A stretch of 46,221 bases of DNA from an uncultured Granulosicoccaceae bacterium (GCA_937965695.1 CALCKW010000063.1:1-46221), one strand, 5' to 3'; numbered from the stretch's first letter, positions 1 through 7,497 are shown. Made by a program: numbers and translations. Notes: generated from the letters alone by a model not told the origin.

Positions 1-265
1 TACCGCCTTGTAGTCTTTCCACGGCACGAGCTTCATGGAGTTTCGCACCATGTGCACAATACACAGCTGAATCTGCGTGGCGGGGAATGCCGTGTTGATC
101 GCTTCTGGGAAGCCCTTGAGGCCGTCAACACAGGCGATCAAGATGTCTTTAACTCCACGGTTCTGGAGCTCCGTGAGCACGCTGAGCCAGAACTTCGCCC
201 CTTCGTTCTCCGACAGCCACATGCCGAGCAACTCTTTGTGGCCCTCGAGGTTAACGCCCAGGAGT
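1..265 (-). pseudogene. IS256-family (Mutator-type) transposase fragment
   Basis: Read on the minus strand, an open frame enters at about 265 and runs off the left edge of the window. It contains the segments [56 protein letters not shown] and [14 protein letters not shown]. These are the central catalytic-core signatures of IS256/Mutator DDE transposases, including the Asp of CVDGLKGF and the C-x2-H of [10 protein letters not shown]. The frame meets a stop at its upstream end, exactly where the end repeat of the neighbouring REP-associated transposase unit starts, so the N-terminal half is missing. Whether the C-terminal half exists left of the window cannot be seen. It is a remnant, not an active element. 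Confidence 0.85.
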
Positions 266-269
266 CATA

Positions 270-286
270 AGGGGTCAAACCTATTT
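270..286 (+). repeat. Left end repeat of the RAYT unit
   Basis: The 17 bases AGGGGTCAAACCTATTT are repeated exactly in inverted orientation at 1288-1304. Together the pair brackets the tyrosine transposase gene at 319-1293. The left copy lies 33 bp before the start codon. Related copies of the GGGGTCAAAC core also occur at 2238-2248 and, with a G to A change, at 2482-2492. I infer that these are the ends recognised or mobilised by this RAYT type. Confidence 0.7.
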
Positions 287-318
287 CGTTATGTATAAAC
301 GCAGGCTAGACTGAGAGA

Positions 319-1293
319 ATGCCGAGACCTGAGCGAATCCAATACGAGCATGCGTTTTATCACGTGATGAATCGTGGCCGTGGGCGGCAGGATATTTTCC
401 ACGGCCCGGAATATTACAAAGATTTCTTACAGACGTTGGAAGAATCGCACGCTCGATTTGATGCGGTTTTCCATGCTTATTGTCTCATGGGAAATCACTA
501 CCACTTGTTGATAGAGACACCGCGGGCCAACCTGGATCGCATCATGCGGCATGTTAATGGTGTGTATACGCAGCGGTATAATCGACGAAAGAAAACGGAT
601 GGTTCATTGTTCAAAGGGCGGTACAAGGCCATTTTGGTGGATGAGGATGAGTACTTACTGCAATTAGGGCGATACATTCACCGAAACCCGGCAGAGATTA
701 AGGGGGCAACGGACGACGTGTTGGGGCACTATCGTTGGTCGAGCTATTTAGCGTATATAAATCGCGCCCCGGTCCCCGATTGGCTGCATCGTGATAAAAC
801 TTATCAGATGTTGTGTCAGAAGAATCGTTACGCGGGGTACCGCGATTTTGTGTCAGAAGGCAATGATGAGGAAACAGAGCATTTCTATAGTAAAGGGAAT
901 ATCGCCAGCATAATCGGTGATCGATCTTTCAGGCAATCGATTTTGGGTGAAAAGGAAAACATGCGCGTATCCAGGGAGTTGCCAAGCATCTTGTCGGACA
1001 GACCGGATATATCAGCGGTAGTAGAAGCTGTAGCGAAAGTATTTAAAACGGATGTTGAGTCGATTACCACCAGAGCAAAAGGACGTCCGCGGTCTAATGT
1101 GGCTCGGCAGATGGCGATTTACTGTAGTCAGCAGCTCGGCGACCATTCTTTGAGGGCAATAACCGAGTATTTTTCGCTGACGAATATAGGGAGTGTTTCC
1201 CCTTCGATTCATTCTAGCAAGGAAAAACTGAAGCTTGGAGAGCTGGAGAGAGAATACGGTCGGTTGGAAAAGGTGTTAAACATAATAAAATAG
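319..1293 (+). CDS. REP-associated tyrosine transposase (RAYT, Y1 family)
   Basis: Single-strand DNA transposase of the Y1/HUH superfamily, 324 residues. The N-terminal half has the family pattern: ERIQYEHAFYHVMNRGRGRQ at the start, the HUH metal-binding motif in GNHYHLLIET (about residues 58-67), RYNRRKKTDGSLFKGRYKAI, and LLQLGRYIHRNPAEI, which carries the candidate catalytic Tyr. The C-terminal half (about 200-324) has a DnaA-like helix-turn-helix arrangement (RSNVARQMAIYCSQQLGDHS), common in longer RAYTs. It starts with ATG at 319 just after the left repeat, and its stop codon lies inside the right repeat, so the gene fills the unit completely. The frame is intact, so it may still be functional. 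RAYTs are usually single-copy and domesticated, and are associated with REP or inverted-repeat sequences elsewhere in the genome. Confidence 0.9.
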   Translation: MPRPERIQYEHAFYHVMNRGRGRQDIFHGPEYYKDFLQTLEESHARFDAVFHAYCLMGNHYHLLIETPRANLDRIMRHVNGVYTQRYNRRKKTDGSLFKGRYKAILVDEDEYLLQLGRYIHRNPAEIKGATDDVLGHYRWSSYLAYINRAPVPDWLHRDKTYQMLCQKNRYAGYRDFVSEGNDEETEHFYSKGNIASIIGDRSFRQSILGEKENMRVSRELPSILSDRPDISAVVEAVAKVFKTDVESITTRAKGRPRSNVARQMAIYCSQQLGDHSLRAITEYFSLTNIGSVSPSIHSSKEKLKLGELEREYGRLEKVLNIIK

Positions 1294-1304
1294 GTTTGAC
1301 CCCT
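1288..1304 (-). repeat. Right end repeat of the RAYT unit
   Basis: AAATAGGTTTGACCCCT is the exact reverse complement of 270-286. The transposase stop codon TAG (1291-1293) is part of this repeat, so coding sequence and element end overlap. No target-site duplication can be recognised outside the repeats. Confidence 0.7.
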
Positions 1305-1648
1305 AAAGCCTCAGCTTCTGATTGGTTCGATAGCGATGATTCTGTCCCTGATATAACCAGTGAGACAGGCTTATGTCGAGGCGATCCGTCAGGAGACCCT
1401 GAATGTGATGAAATCAACAAGCGTGTTCGGGTAACTAAGTTTCCCATACGAGCTTTCGGACGAGGGCAAGCTGCCTGCAGAGTAGGAATGTCGAGATACG
1501 AGCTCACACAAAGATTGAGGGTTTGGTTGGATCATGCAACTGCTCGTTCGAGAAGTATTGAAAGGTGCTGGACTAGTGGTGACGATAGTCATCGACAACA
1601 GACGGCTGACGCTTGGGTTCACGTTAGTAATTGCAGTACCCTACTAAG
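1305..1648. other. Gene-free stretch after the RAYT unit
   Basis: I see no gene I can support here. Several short frames are open on both strands, but none has a recognisable domain or a convincing ribosome binding site. A plus-strand frame around 1480-1525 reads GMSRYELTQRLRVWL, which superficially resembles the helix-turn-helix of an insertion-sequence OrfA. It is too short and isolated to call. The region probably consists of mobile-element debris and recombination scars. Confidence 0.4.
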
Positions 1649-2134
1649 ATGATCTCACCAAATAAAATTGATACGGCCTTCTCAACTCGTAAGCTGCCGG
1701 ATATTTTATGCTCAAGAGAGAATGTAGATGAGCATGATTTTAAAGACGTAGAAGAGTTTTGTTCTAGTCATTGGTCAAAACTAAATTGCAACACAATTGA
1801 AAAATACTTTGATGTACTTCCGTTGTTGAGTCCTGATGCATTTCTTTACTTTCTACCTGGTGTTATTAAAGCAGGAGTAGAGGAGGGCTGCCCCAATCTT
1901 CTAATAAATCAAAGCTTGGTTAGTAACCTTGATCGCTCCCCGGATCCGGAGAACTGGGATAGTTATTTTTTGGCGCGTTGGTCAAAATTACGGAAAGACG
2001 AGTGCAATGTAGTCGAAGAATGGTTGTTATGGCTGGGGGTGAGCGACTCGTGTCTATTTTCTGAATGCATGATCGATCGTGCTTTAGAAACGATTGCGCT
2101 CATTAGGAATCTCGAAAACAAGACGTCGGTCTGA
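1649..2134 (+). CDS. DUF6714-like hypothetical protein
   Basis: Small soluble protein of 161 residues from the ATG at 1649. A TTG at 1631 would add six residues, and neither start has a good Shine-Dalgarno sequence. It is acidic and has no signal peptide or membrane segment. The central segment WSKLNCNTIEKYFDVLPLLS followed by PDAFLYFLPGVIKAGVE resembles the conserved core of DUF6714 proteins (a short 'lsPeAfryYLPafl' pattern). The function of that family is unknown to me. The base composition is visibly more AT-rich than the housekeeping genes, and it lies between a RAYT unit and IS4 debris, which suggests acquired cargo. Some small proteins of this kind in accessory islands act as immunity proteins, but nothing here shows that. 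Confidence 0.6.
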   Translation: MISPNKIDTAFSTRKLPDILCSRENVDEHDFKDVEEFCSSHWSKLNCNTIEKYFDVLPLLSPDAFLYFLPGVIKAGVEEGCPNLLINQSLVSNLDRSPDPENWDSYFLARWSKLRKDECNVVEEWLLWLGVSDSCLFSECMIDRALETIALIRNLENKTSV

Positions 2135-2231
2135 GCTGACCTTAGACTTACCCGTCACTGGCACAGTGGCCGCAGGCGAATACCAGCACTTCACGGTGGC
2201 GGCGGTCGATAACGCTCGGTCAGGAAGAAAA

Positions 2232-2247
2232 AGAATAAGGGGTCAAA
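2232..2247 (+). repeat. RAYT-type end motif, direct repeat copy 1
   Basis: AGAATAAGGGGTCAAA at 2232-2247 recurs as AGAATAAGAGGTCAAA at 2476-2491, one mismatch in 16, in the same orientation. The pair brackets an IS4-type transposase fragment. Both contain the core of the RAYT end repeat found at 270-286. The sequence just inside this copy, TGGCACTAAGTTAAG at 2254-2268, overlaps the stop codon of the IS4 fragment and may be the outer end of that element. Confidence 0.55.
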
Positions 2248-2262
2248 CCGAATGGCACTAAG

Positions 2263-2470
2263 TTAAGCCGCTTCGGCACCGCGCTTACCCCGATGCGCAT
2301 CGACCACCATTTCATGCCTTGGAGCAGATAAGGATTGAAACGGTTTTGGTCTTCGCTTGACCGCTCTGGGCTCGCTTCTTCCCGGCCGCTCTGGCACCGT
2401 ACAGTTCTCTATCGAATCGTACAATAATCCGAGCAACCGCTGCTGTTCTTGCGCACTGATCTTCGCCTGA
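2263..2470 (-). pseudogene. IS4-family transposase C-terminal fragment
   Basis: The minus-strand frame ends with PERPGRSEPRAVKRRPKPF, then a short tail and a TAA at 2263-2265. The R-S-E-P-R-A-V-K-R-R-P-K-P block is the hallmark C-terminus of a large group of gammaproteobacterial IS4 transposases. Only about 65 to 70 of the usual 400 or more residues remain. The catalytic DDE core is gone, and the upstream end stops at a copy of the RAYT end motif. An ATG at 2490 in the same frame lies outside the family-like part and is probably accidental. Inactive relic. Confidence 0.8.
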
Positions 2471-2477
2471 AGAAGAG

Positions 2478-2540
2478 AATAAGAGGTCAAAACTATTTCG
2501 TTATCTATCGGCGTAGGATGTGGGCTAGACAGAAAGAATG
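2478..2540 (+). repeat. Degenerate second copy of the RAYT left flank
   Basis: ATAAGAGGTCAAAACTATTT and the following bases closely match the region upstream of the intact RAYT (268-321). The shared blocks are CTATTTCGTTAT, then GGCTAGAC, then GA(A/G)AGAATG, in the same order. The ATG at 2538 falls where the transposase start codon lies in the intact copy. Beyond it the sequences no longer match, and a stop follows after 12 codons. This is therefore the left end of another RAYT-type unit whose gene has been lost. Confidence 0.65.
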
Positions 2541-2577
2541 GGACTATTTAGGTTTTTGAATCCCATGATTAGATAAG

Positions 2578-2994
2578 ATGGTAGTGGTGTCTATCGAAAT
2601 TTTTAAATCTGCATTCTTGGCTGGTCTGCTTCCGGTGGTTACCGCGCCTTTTCTTTGGTCGTTTGTTGTTTATTTCGCGCAAGGGCGTTCAAGTGAGGTT
2701 AACGTCGAGATACTCATTTATTCACTAATTCCTGTCGCATTATTTGCTTTGATTGGAGGTTTAGCAGCCGCTGTCTTAATTGGCTTTCCAGTGCTCGTTG
2801 TTCTGAGCGCATTAAATTTAAATAGTACCCAATTCGCTTCAGTTCTCGGTGCTCTATTGGCGTGCTGCGTTCTTGGTTTATTCGGACCGAGTGATGATCA
2901 CGTTTCTAATATTGAATTATGGCCGGTGTATTTATTCTTTTCCTTGCTTCGTGCAGGCAGTGGGGCTTTGGGCAGTTTTCTGTCCTATAAGTAA
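2578..2994 (+). CDS. Small hypothetical membrane protein
   Basis: 138 residues with about four hydrophobic segments: roughly residues 10-33 (SAFLAGLLPVVTAPFLWSFV), 46-66 (LIYSLIPVALFALIGGLAAA), 66-90 and 113-135, separated by short loops. There is no signal peptidase site and no family I recognise. The start ATG at 2578 follows AGATAAG, a weak ribosome binding site. Like the neighbouring 1649-2134 gene it is AT-rich and bounded on the left by mobile-element debris, so it is probably accessory. It points towards the terminator at 3107-3131, converging with the apt operon. Confidence 0.55.
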   Translation: MVVVSIEIFKSAFLAGLLPVVTAPFLWSFVVYFAQGRSSEVNVEILIYSLIPVALFALIGGLAAAVLIGFPVLVVLSALNLNSTQFASVLGALLACCVLGLFGPSDDHVSNIELWPVYLFFSLLRAGSGALGSFLSYK

Positions 2995-3106
2995 AAGTCA
3001 GCAACAGCTCAGGCATGGTTGAATATTTGTCTCTAAAAAATCTCTATCCACTGTGTCTTGATAGCTGCGTGTGGTCTGGATTCCTAGAAGAGTTGATTGC
3101 GTAATA

Positions 3107-3131
3107 AAAAAAACCGCCAACGGGCGGTTTT
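3107..3131 (-). terminator. Rho-independent terminator of the apt operon
   Basis: AAACCGCC (3111-3118) pairs with GGCGGTTT (3123-3130) around the loop AACG. Read on the minus strand the hairpin is followed by a run of eight Ts, a strong intrinsic terminator just after the apt stop. Read on the plus strand there is only a short TTTTAG tail, so it may weakly serve 2578-2994 as well. Confidence 0.9.
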
Positions 3132-3176
3132 AGTTGAAGCGGAAATAGCTCTTTTAAAGAAGCGCTGTTGAATAAT

Positions 3177-3716
3177 TTAGAATTTCAACAACGAATAGAT
3201 ATCCAGTCCACGATCTCTCAGCAGGCCTTCGCCTGGTAGGGATTCAATACTTGCAAGGGCGGCAACTTCAATGACGTCGCCTTGCATTTCTTCGATCATG
3301 TTCAAGGCTGCTCCCAGCGTGCCGCCCGTCGCGATGAGGTCGTCTACCAGCAAGACTTTGCTGCCGGGTTTAAAAGCATCTTTGTTTATTTCAAGTGTTG
3401 CTTCACCGTATTCTAGGGCGTAGCTACGGCTGAGGGTGTCCGAGGGCAATTTGCCTGCTTTGCGCACCGGTGCGAAAGCCGTGTTTAGTGCGTAGGCCAC
3501 CGGCGCACCCACGATGAATCCGCGGGCGTCGATGCCACAAATTACGTCGATTTCAGCGTCGTGGTAGCGGTGCACAAAGGCGTCTATCAACAGCCGATAA
3601 GCTCTGCGGTTTTGCAACAGGGGGGTGATGTCTCTAAATTGCACGCCCGGCACTGGCCAGTCGGGCACTGTTCGGATCAACGGTTCGAGTTGTTGGCGAA
3701 AATATTCGTCACTCAT
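3177..3716 (-). CDS. apt: Adenine phosphoribosyltransferase
   Basis: Converts adenine and PRPP to AMP and pyrophosphate (purine salvage, cytoplasm). 179 residues, the normal size for bacterial Apt. Conserved features are the N-terminal IRTVPDWPVPGVQFRDITPL, the adenine-binding area CGIDARGFIVGAPVAYAL, and the PRPP-binding loop VLLVDDLIATGGTLGAAL (about residues 121-138). The start ATG at 3716 is 27 bp downstream of the DHH phosphoesterase stop. It is the last gene of a four-gene minus-strand operon with pyrD, which links pyrimidine synthesis and purine salvage, and it is followed by a strong terminator. Confidence 0.97.
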   Translation of the reverse strand: MSDEYFRQQLEPLIRTVPDWPVPGVQFRDITPLLQNRRAYRLLIDAFVHRYHDAEIDVICGIDARGFIVGAPVAYALNTAFAPVRKAGKLPSDTLSRSYALEYGEATLEINKDAFKPGSKVLLVDDLIATGGTLGAALNMIEEMQGDVIEVAALASIESLPGEGLLRDRGLDIYSLLKF

Positions 3717-3743
3717 GTTGCAGGTCCTTGGTTTTTAGTGTGC

Positions 3744-4700
3744 TTATTTGTACTGGGCTTGTAATGCGGTGCTAAAGCGTTCCAGCTGGTCGGCAGGCAA
3801 GCTGTTAATTCCTGCAGCTGCGGCACGGCCACCACCCGTTTCAAATTGCCTGACGAGCTCATCGGCGCCGGTGCGGTTTTCTAACGGTGCGCGCACGCTG
3901 ACGAGGTAACCGCCGTCGGGCTTTTCCGTCAAGATCGCATGGGCGGCGGCGGGGGCACTGTGTACGAGGGTGTTGGCGTAGACACCGCTGACTCGGCGTG
4001 CCCAGCGCGCATCGGGGAAAATATAGATGGCGTGTTTGTCTGAACGTTCGCTGGGTTGAAGCGCTTCTGCTTTGGCCATGTCTTCGTTGTAGCCGGCGTC
4101 TAGTGTTTTGTAGGTGTCGCCTTCGGCTGCAAACGCTAAGGGGTCAGCAAAGGGTTGCATTTGCTGATACAGCGCATCGGGCGCAAAAAACAAATCGTCC
4201 AAGCTAGCGCCGTAGCCGTTGTAGTTCAGCAAAATACCCAGGCGTTTAAGTGTGGCTACCTGGGTTTCGTTGAGGCCAATTGACTTGGCAGCGTCGAGCG
4301 CGCCTTGAAGCATGTTGTCTCCAAAAGCGGCGGTCACTGCCCATGCGCGAAATTTACCTTCCAGTTCTGCATCCACTAACAGACTGGTACAAGTCGTGGG
4401 TGCGATGTCTATGTTGGCGCGTAAGTTCGCATGCGCGGGGATTTCTCCAGGGTGGTGATGGTCGACGTAGTGCACGTGCTTGCCAGCATCTAGCAGCGCC
4501 TTGAGCGCCGCGCTGTTTTTGTCCATTGAGATATCCAGCACAGTCGCGCTGGCGCAATCATCCAGCGGCACTTTGGCCAGTAAGCTGATGTCGCGTTTTA
4601 CGCCGGTGACGAGCACCGATTCGCGCGGTTCAGCCAATCGCAGTTGATGCAGCGCGCACAGTCCATCCGCGTCGCCGTTGAATACGTCATAGTGTTGCAT
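3744..4700 (-). CDS. DHH-family phosphoesterase
   Basis: 318-residue protein of the DHH/DHHA1 superfamily of Mn- or Mg-dependent phosphoesterases (relatives include RecJ, nano-RNases and cyclic-dinucleotide hydrolases). Motif I is FNGDADGLCAL (residues 8-18), motif II lies in VLDIS (about 54-58), motif III is VDHHHPG (about 79-85), a GDN motif occurs at about 127, and the C-terminal DHHA1 glycine loop is GGGRAAAAGIN (about 289-299). No membrane segment or RNA-binding domain is visible. The exact substrate is not evident; similar proteins are often labelled acetyltransferase by old transfer errors. It sits 11 bp after pyrD and 27 bp before apt, so it is likely co-transcribed with nucleotide genes. 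A role in turnover of short oligonucleotides is plausible but inferred. Confidence 0.88.
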   Translation of the reverse strand: MQHYDVFNGDADGLCALHQLRLAEPRESVLVTGVKRDISLLAKVPLDDCASATVLDISMDKNSAALKALLDAGKHVHYVDHHHPGEIPAHANLRANIDIAPTTCTSLLVDAELEGKFRAWAVTAAFGDNMLQGALDAAKSIGLNETQVATLKRLGILLNYNGYGASLDDLFFAPDALYQQMQPFADPLAFAAEGDTYKTLDAGYNEDMAKAEALQPSERSDKHAIYIFPDARWARRVSGVYANTLVHSAPAAAHAILTEKPDGGYLVSVRAPLENRTGADELVRQFETGGGRAAAAGINSLPADQLERFSTALQAQYK

Positions 4701-4711
4701 GTAGTAATCCT

Positions 4712-5731
4712 TTACTTGGCCAAGTGGCGGCAGATCTGCTGCACCAACGTTGGGCCTTGGTAGATAAGGGAGGAATAGAGTTGGATTAAGTCCGCACCGT
4801 CGTTGAGGCGCTTTTCTGCCTCAGCGGGGGAGTCAATTCCACCTGCTGCTATCAATGCAATGTCTGCACCTAACTCTTGGCGCAAGGGAGCGATTTTACG
4901 GGCGGCTAGGGCCGTGAGCGGTGCGCCCGACAAACCACCGGTTTCGTCGCCGTGTTCTTCGTGGGCTACTTCTCCACGTTCAAGGGTTGTGTTGGTGGCG
5001 ATCACACCGTCGATGTTGTGCCTGATGACTGACTGGCAGAGATCAACCATGGCGTGCTCATCCATGTCAGGCGCTATTTTGACGAGCAGAGGCACGCGTC
5101 GCGCTTGAGCCGTTGCCAAGGTATCGCGCTCAAGGCTCAGGGCAGAAAACAGCTCTTCAAGCTGCGCGCCGTGCTGCAGGTCTCTGAGGCCCTTTGTGTT
5201 GGGGGACGAGATGTTGACCGTGATGTAGTCCGCGACAGGGTAGGCGGCACGCAGGCAAATCAAGTAGTCCTCGGTGGCATTCTCTGGTGAGGTCGCTGCG
5301 TTTTTGCCGATATTTATGCCGACAATACCGCGCCATTGCCTTTGACGAACGCGCTCGACGAGCGCATCGACGCCCGCATTGTTGAACCCGAAGCGGTTGA
5401 TGATAGCCTGAGACTGCGCCAGTCTAAATAGGCGTGGTTTGGGGTTGCCAGGCTGAGAAACGGGCGTCACGGTGCCCACTTCGACAAAGCCGAAACCCAG
5501 GGCTCCGAGACCGTCTACGGCTTTTGCGTTTTTATCCAAACCCGCGGCTAAGCCGACTTGGTTGTCGAACTTTAAACCCATCACAGTGGTTGGTTTTGCC
5601 AGTGCTTTTCGGCCATACAAGGCCTGCATGATCGAAGCAGCAGGTGGCTTGGCTAGCAGGCTCAACGCCAGGTCGTGCGATCGTTCAGCGTCTAGGGTGA
5701 ACAACAAGGGGCGTACAAGCGGGTAGAGCAT
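4712..5731 (-). CDS. pyrD: Dihydroorotate dehydrogenase (quinone), class 2
   Basis: Membrane-associated FMN enzyme of pyrimidine synthesis that oxidises dihydroorotate to orotate with quinone as acceptor. 339 residues, the usual class-2 length. The N-terminal helical segment (MLYPLVRPLLFTLDAERSHD) is the quinone tunnel and membrane-contact region. Family signatures include VGLAAGLDKN, FGFVEVGTVTPVSQPGNPKP, INRFGFNN, GINIGKN and YITVNISSPNTKGLR (with the catalytic Ser), and IAAGGIDSPAEA near the FMN phosphate. Its ATG at 5731 overlaps the stop of the upstream secreted-protein gene by one base (TAATG), indicating translational coupling. Confidence 0.97.
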   Translation of the reverse strand: MLYPLVRPLLFTLDAERSHDLALSLLAKPPAASIMQALYGRKALAKPTTVMGLKFDNQVGLAAGLDKNAKAVDGLGALGFGFVEVGTVTPVSQPGNPKPRLFRLAQSQAIINRFGFNNAGVDALVERVRQRQWRGIVGINIGKNAATSPENATEDYLICLRAAYPVADYITVNISSPNTKGLRDLQHGAQLEELFSALSLERDTLATAQARRVPLLVKIAPDMDEHAMVDLCQSVIRHNIDGVIATNTTLERGEVAHEEHGDETGGLSGAPLTALAARKIAPLRQELGADIALIAAGGIDSPAEAEKRLNDGADLIQLYSSLIYQGPTLVQQICRHLAK

Positions 5732-6249
5732 TAGAGACCCTCAGGGGTGTTGGAGGATTCAGCAGAGTTTGCGTGATCATCAATTTCATAGCGCAGCTTC
5801 ATCTCATCCAAGGACTTCCACAGCAACTGCACGTTCCAGCCGGGCAGCTGCCAACGGGCTGCTGCATGGCCACGGCCAGCTCGAATAGCGTTGAGCTTTG
5901 AGCTTCGACTGGTCGCGTAGGAGGGGAAGTTTGATTTGTCTTCGGCCGTTCTGTAGACGCGAACGAGTTTAACTTTTAAAGCGTTAAAGCTGAGCCAGTT
6001 GGCAGGCGTCATGGTTCGTTCGATGGCGACAACACGATTGTCTTTGACGGTAAGTGACACCTCGCCTCGCGCGTTGTCGACGACGACTACGCCCGATGCA
6101 TCATCCGTTGTGCCAGCTGGTGGTTCACCACCTAGACAGTAGCTATTTAAAACGAGCTTGATGCAGCTTTCATCCGCTTGACTGGGGGGCGATAGAAACA
6201 AAGCTAGCAAAAGAGCACCAGCGAGTATTAGGAAGTTGATAACATTCAT
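5731..6249 (-). CDS. Secreted hypothetical protein upstream of pyrD
   Basis: 172 residues when started at the ATG at 6249, which has GGAG 11 bases upstream. A longer in-frame start at 6348 would overlap holA on the other strand and is unlikely. The first 25 or so residues form a signal peptide (MNVINFLILAGALLLALFLS, then PPSQADES), with cleavage likely after QA. The mature part has paired cysteines (ESCIKLVLNSYCLGG) and a short beta-rich region (GEVSLTVKDNRVVAIERTM). The tail is charged. I recognise no domain. It is the first gene of the pyrD-DHH-apt operon and is fused to pyrD by TAATG overlap. Nothing suggests a nucleotide role for the protein itself. Confidence 0.75.
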   Translation of the reverse strand: MNVINFLILAGALLLALFLSPPSQADESCIKLVLNSYCLGGEPPAGTTDDASGVVVVDNARGEVSLTVKDNRVVAIERTMTPANWLSFNALKVKLVRVYRTAEDKSNFPSYATSRSSKLNAIRAGRGHAAARWQLPGWNVQLLWKSLDEMKLRYEIDDHANSAESSNTPEGL

Positions 6250-6315
6250 GGTGTAGGATTCTCCTGCTGCTTTGCCGTAGACGCAAGCGACATTCCATTT
6301 TTTTACAGGCGAGAT

Positions 6316-7344
6316 ATGCGCTGTTACCCCGACAAACTGCCGGCCCAACTTAAAAAACCGTTGTCAGCGGTGTACCTCATTTATGGTGACGAACCCCTGC
6401 AAGTGCAAGAGGCCTGTGACGCGGTAAGAGCCGCCGCACGCGCTGCCGGATACCTGAGCCGTGAAGTGATCAGTATTGAACAAGACAGCGATTGGCGTGA
6501 ATTAGGTGACACGAGCAGCACGATGTCTCTGTTCGCTGAACAGCGCCTTTTAGACTTGCGCTTGCCCAGTGGAAAACCGGGTCGCGTGGGTGGTGAAGCC
6601 TTGCGAGACTACTGCGCAAGGCCTGCGGACGACGCCATTTTATTGATAAGCGCAGGAAAAATAGACAGCGCAGCCACGCGCAGCGCGTGGTTTAAAGCGG
6701 TCGACAAGGTAGGTGTCACCGTGGCTATTTGGCCGCTGCAGGGCAACGAACTCATGAATTGGATAGAGCGTCGCCTGAAAAGCGCCAAGCTACAACCCAA
6801 CCGAGATGCCGTGCGTCTCATTGCAGAGCGTGTGGAAGGTAATATGCTCGCAGCTCAACAGGAAATAGACAAGCTCGTGTTGATCGTGGACAGCCCGTTG
6901 GTTGATGCCGACACGGTGTTGGCGTCCGTGGTCGATAGCTCGCGTTACAGTGTCTTTGACCTGACAGGGGCTATGTTGGCGGGTGACGCGCGAAGAGTTG
7001 TGCATATCGTTGAGGTATTGCGGGGCGAGGGTGTGGAAGCGGCACCCACCCTGTGGGCTATTCAGCGCGAAGTGCGAGAATTAGGGCTGGCGGCGGCTGC
7101 TGTGGCACGAGGGGTACCACCCAATCAAGCGCTCAGCGATGCGGGCGTTGCGCCATTTAGGCACAAAACGATGCAACCGGTGTTACGTCGCTACAAACCC
7201 CTGCATTGGGCTGCGCTACTGCAACGCTGCAACGAACTTGATCTCATGGTCAAAGGGAGAAGCAAAGGAAACGTTTGGGATGAAATCACCGATCTTTGTC
7301 TTGCAGTAGCCGGTAAGGCCGTCAAGCTGCCTCGCGTTGGTTGA
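6316..7344 (+). CDS. holA: DNA polymerase III delta subunit
   Basis: Clamp-loader subunit that opens the beta sliding clamp. 342 residues, standard length. The N-terminus has the HolA pattern PLSAVYLIYGDEPLQVQEA (residues 15-33), a degenerate AAA+ fold with no Walker A motif, followed by FAEQRLLDLRLPSGKP and the conserved LMNWIERRLKSA and RVEGNMLAAQQEIDKL blocks. The C-terminal collar (about 210-340) ends in NELDLMVKGRSKGNVWDEI. In many gammaproteobacteria holA follows leuS and lptE; here it instead stands divergent from the pyrD operon with a 66-bp gap. The start at 6316 follows GGCGAG. Confidence 0.96.
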   Translation: MRCYPDKLPAQLKKPLSAVYLIYGDEPLQVQEACDAVRAAARAAGYLSREVISIEQDSDWRELGDTSSTMSLFAEQRLLDLRLPSGKPGRVGGEALRDYCARPADDAILLISAGKIDSAATRSAWFKAVDKVGVTVAIWPLQGNELMNWIERRLKSAKLQPNRDAVRLIAERVEGNMLAAQQEIDKLVLIVDSPLVDADTVLASVVDSSRYSVFDLTGAMLAGDARRVVHIVEVLRGEGVEAAPTLWAIQREVRELGLAAAAVARGVPPNQALSDAGVAPFRHKTMQPVLRRYKPLHWAALLQRCNELDLMVKGRSKGNVWDEITDLCLAVAGKAVKLPRVG

Positions 7345-7497
7345 GACCGAGATGGGTATGCTTTTGCGTTTGAGTCAATAAAATACCAATTTGGCGAGCT
7401 TGCTTGAGTCAAAGGTTAGTTTAGGACGGCATTCCCCCTATTTATTGCGTCGCGCCAGCGCTTTTTTTTCTGGTAATTTGTGGGGCGCTTCGATGGA

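Noticed and set aside
1296..1652. Protein of about 118 residues after the RAYT unit
   Set aside because: Starts inside the RAYT end repeat and has no recognisable domain apart from a weak helix-turn-helix-like segment.
5731..6348. 205-residue version of the secreted protein
   Set aside because: It would overlap the holA start on the other strand and place 33 residues before a clear signal peptide that has its own ribosome binding site.
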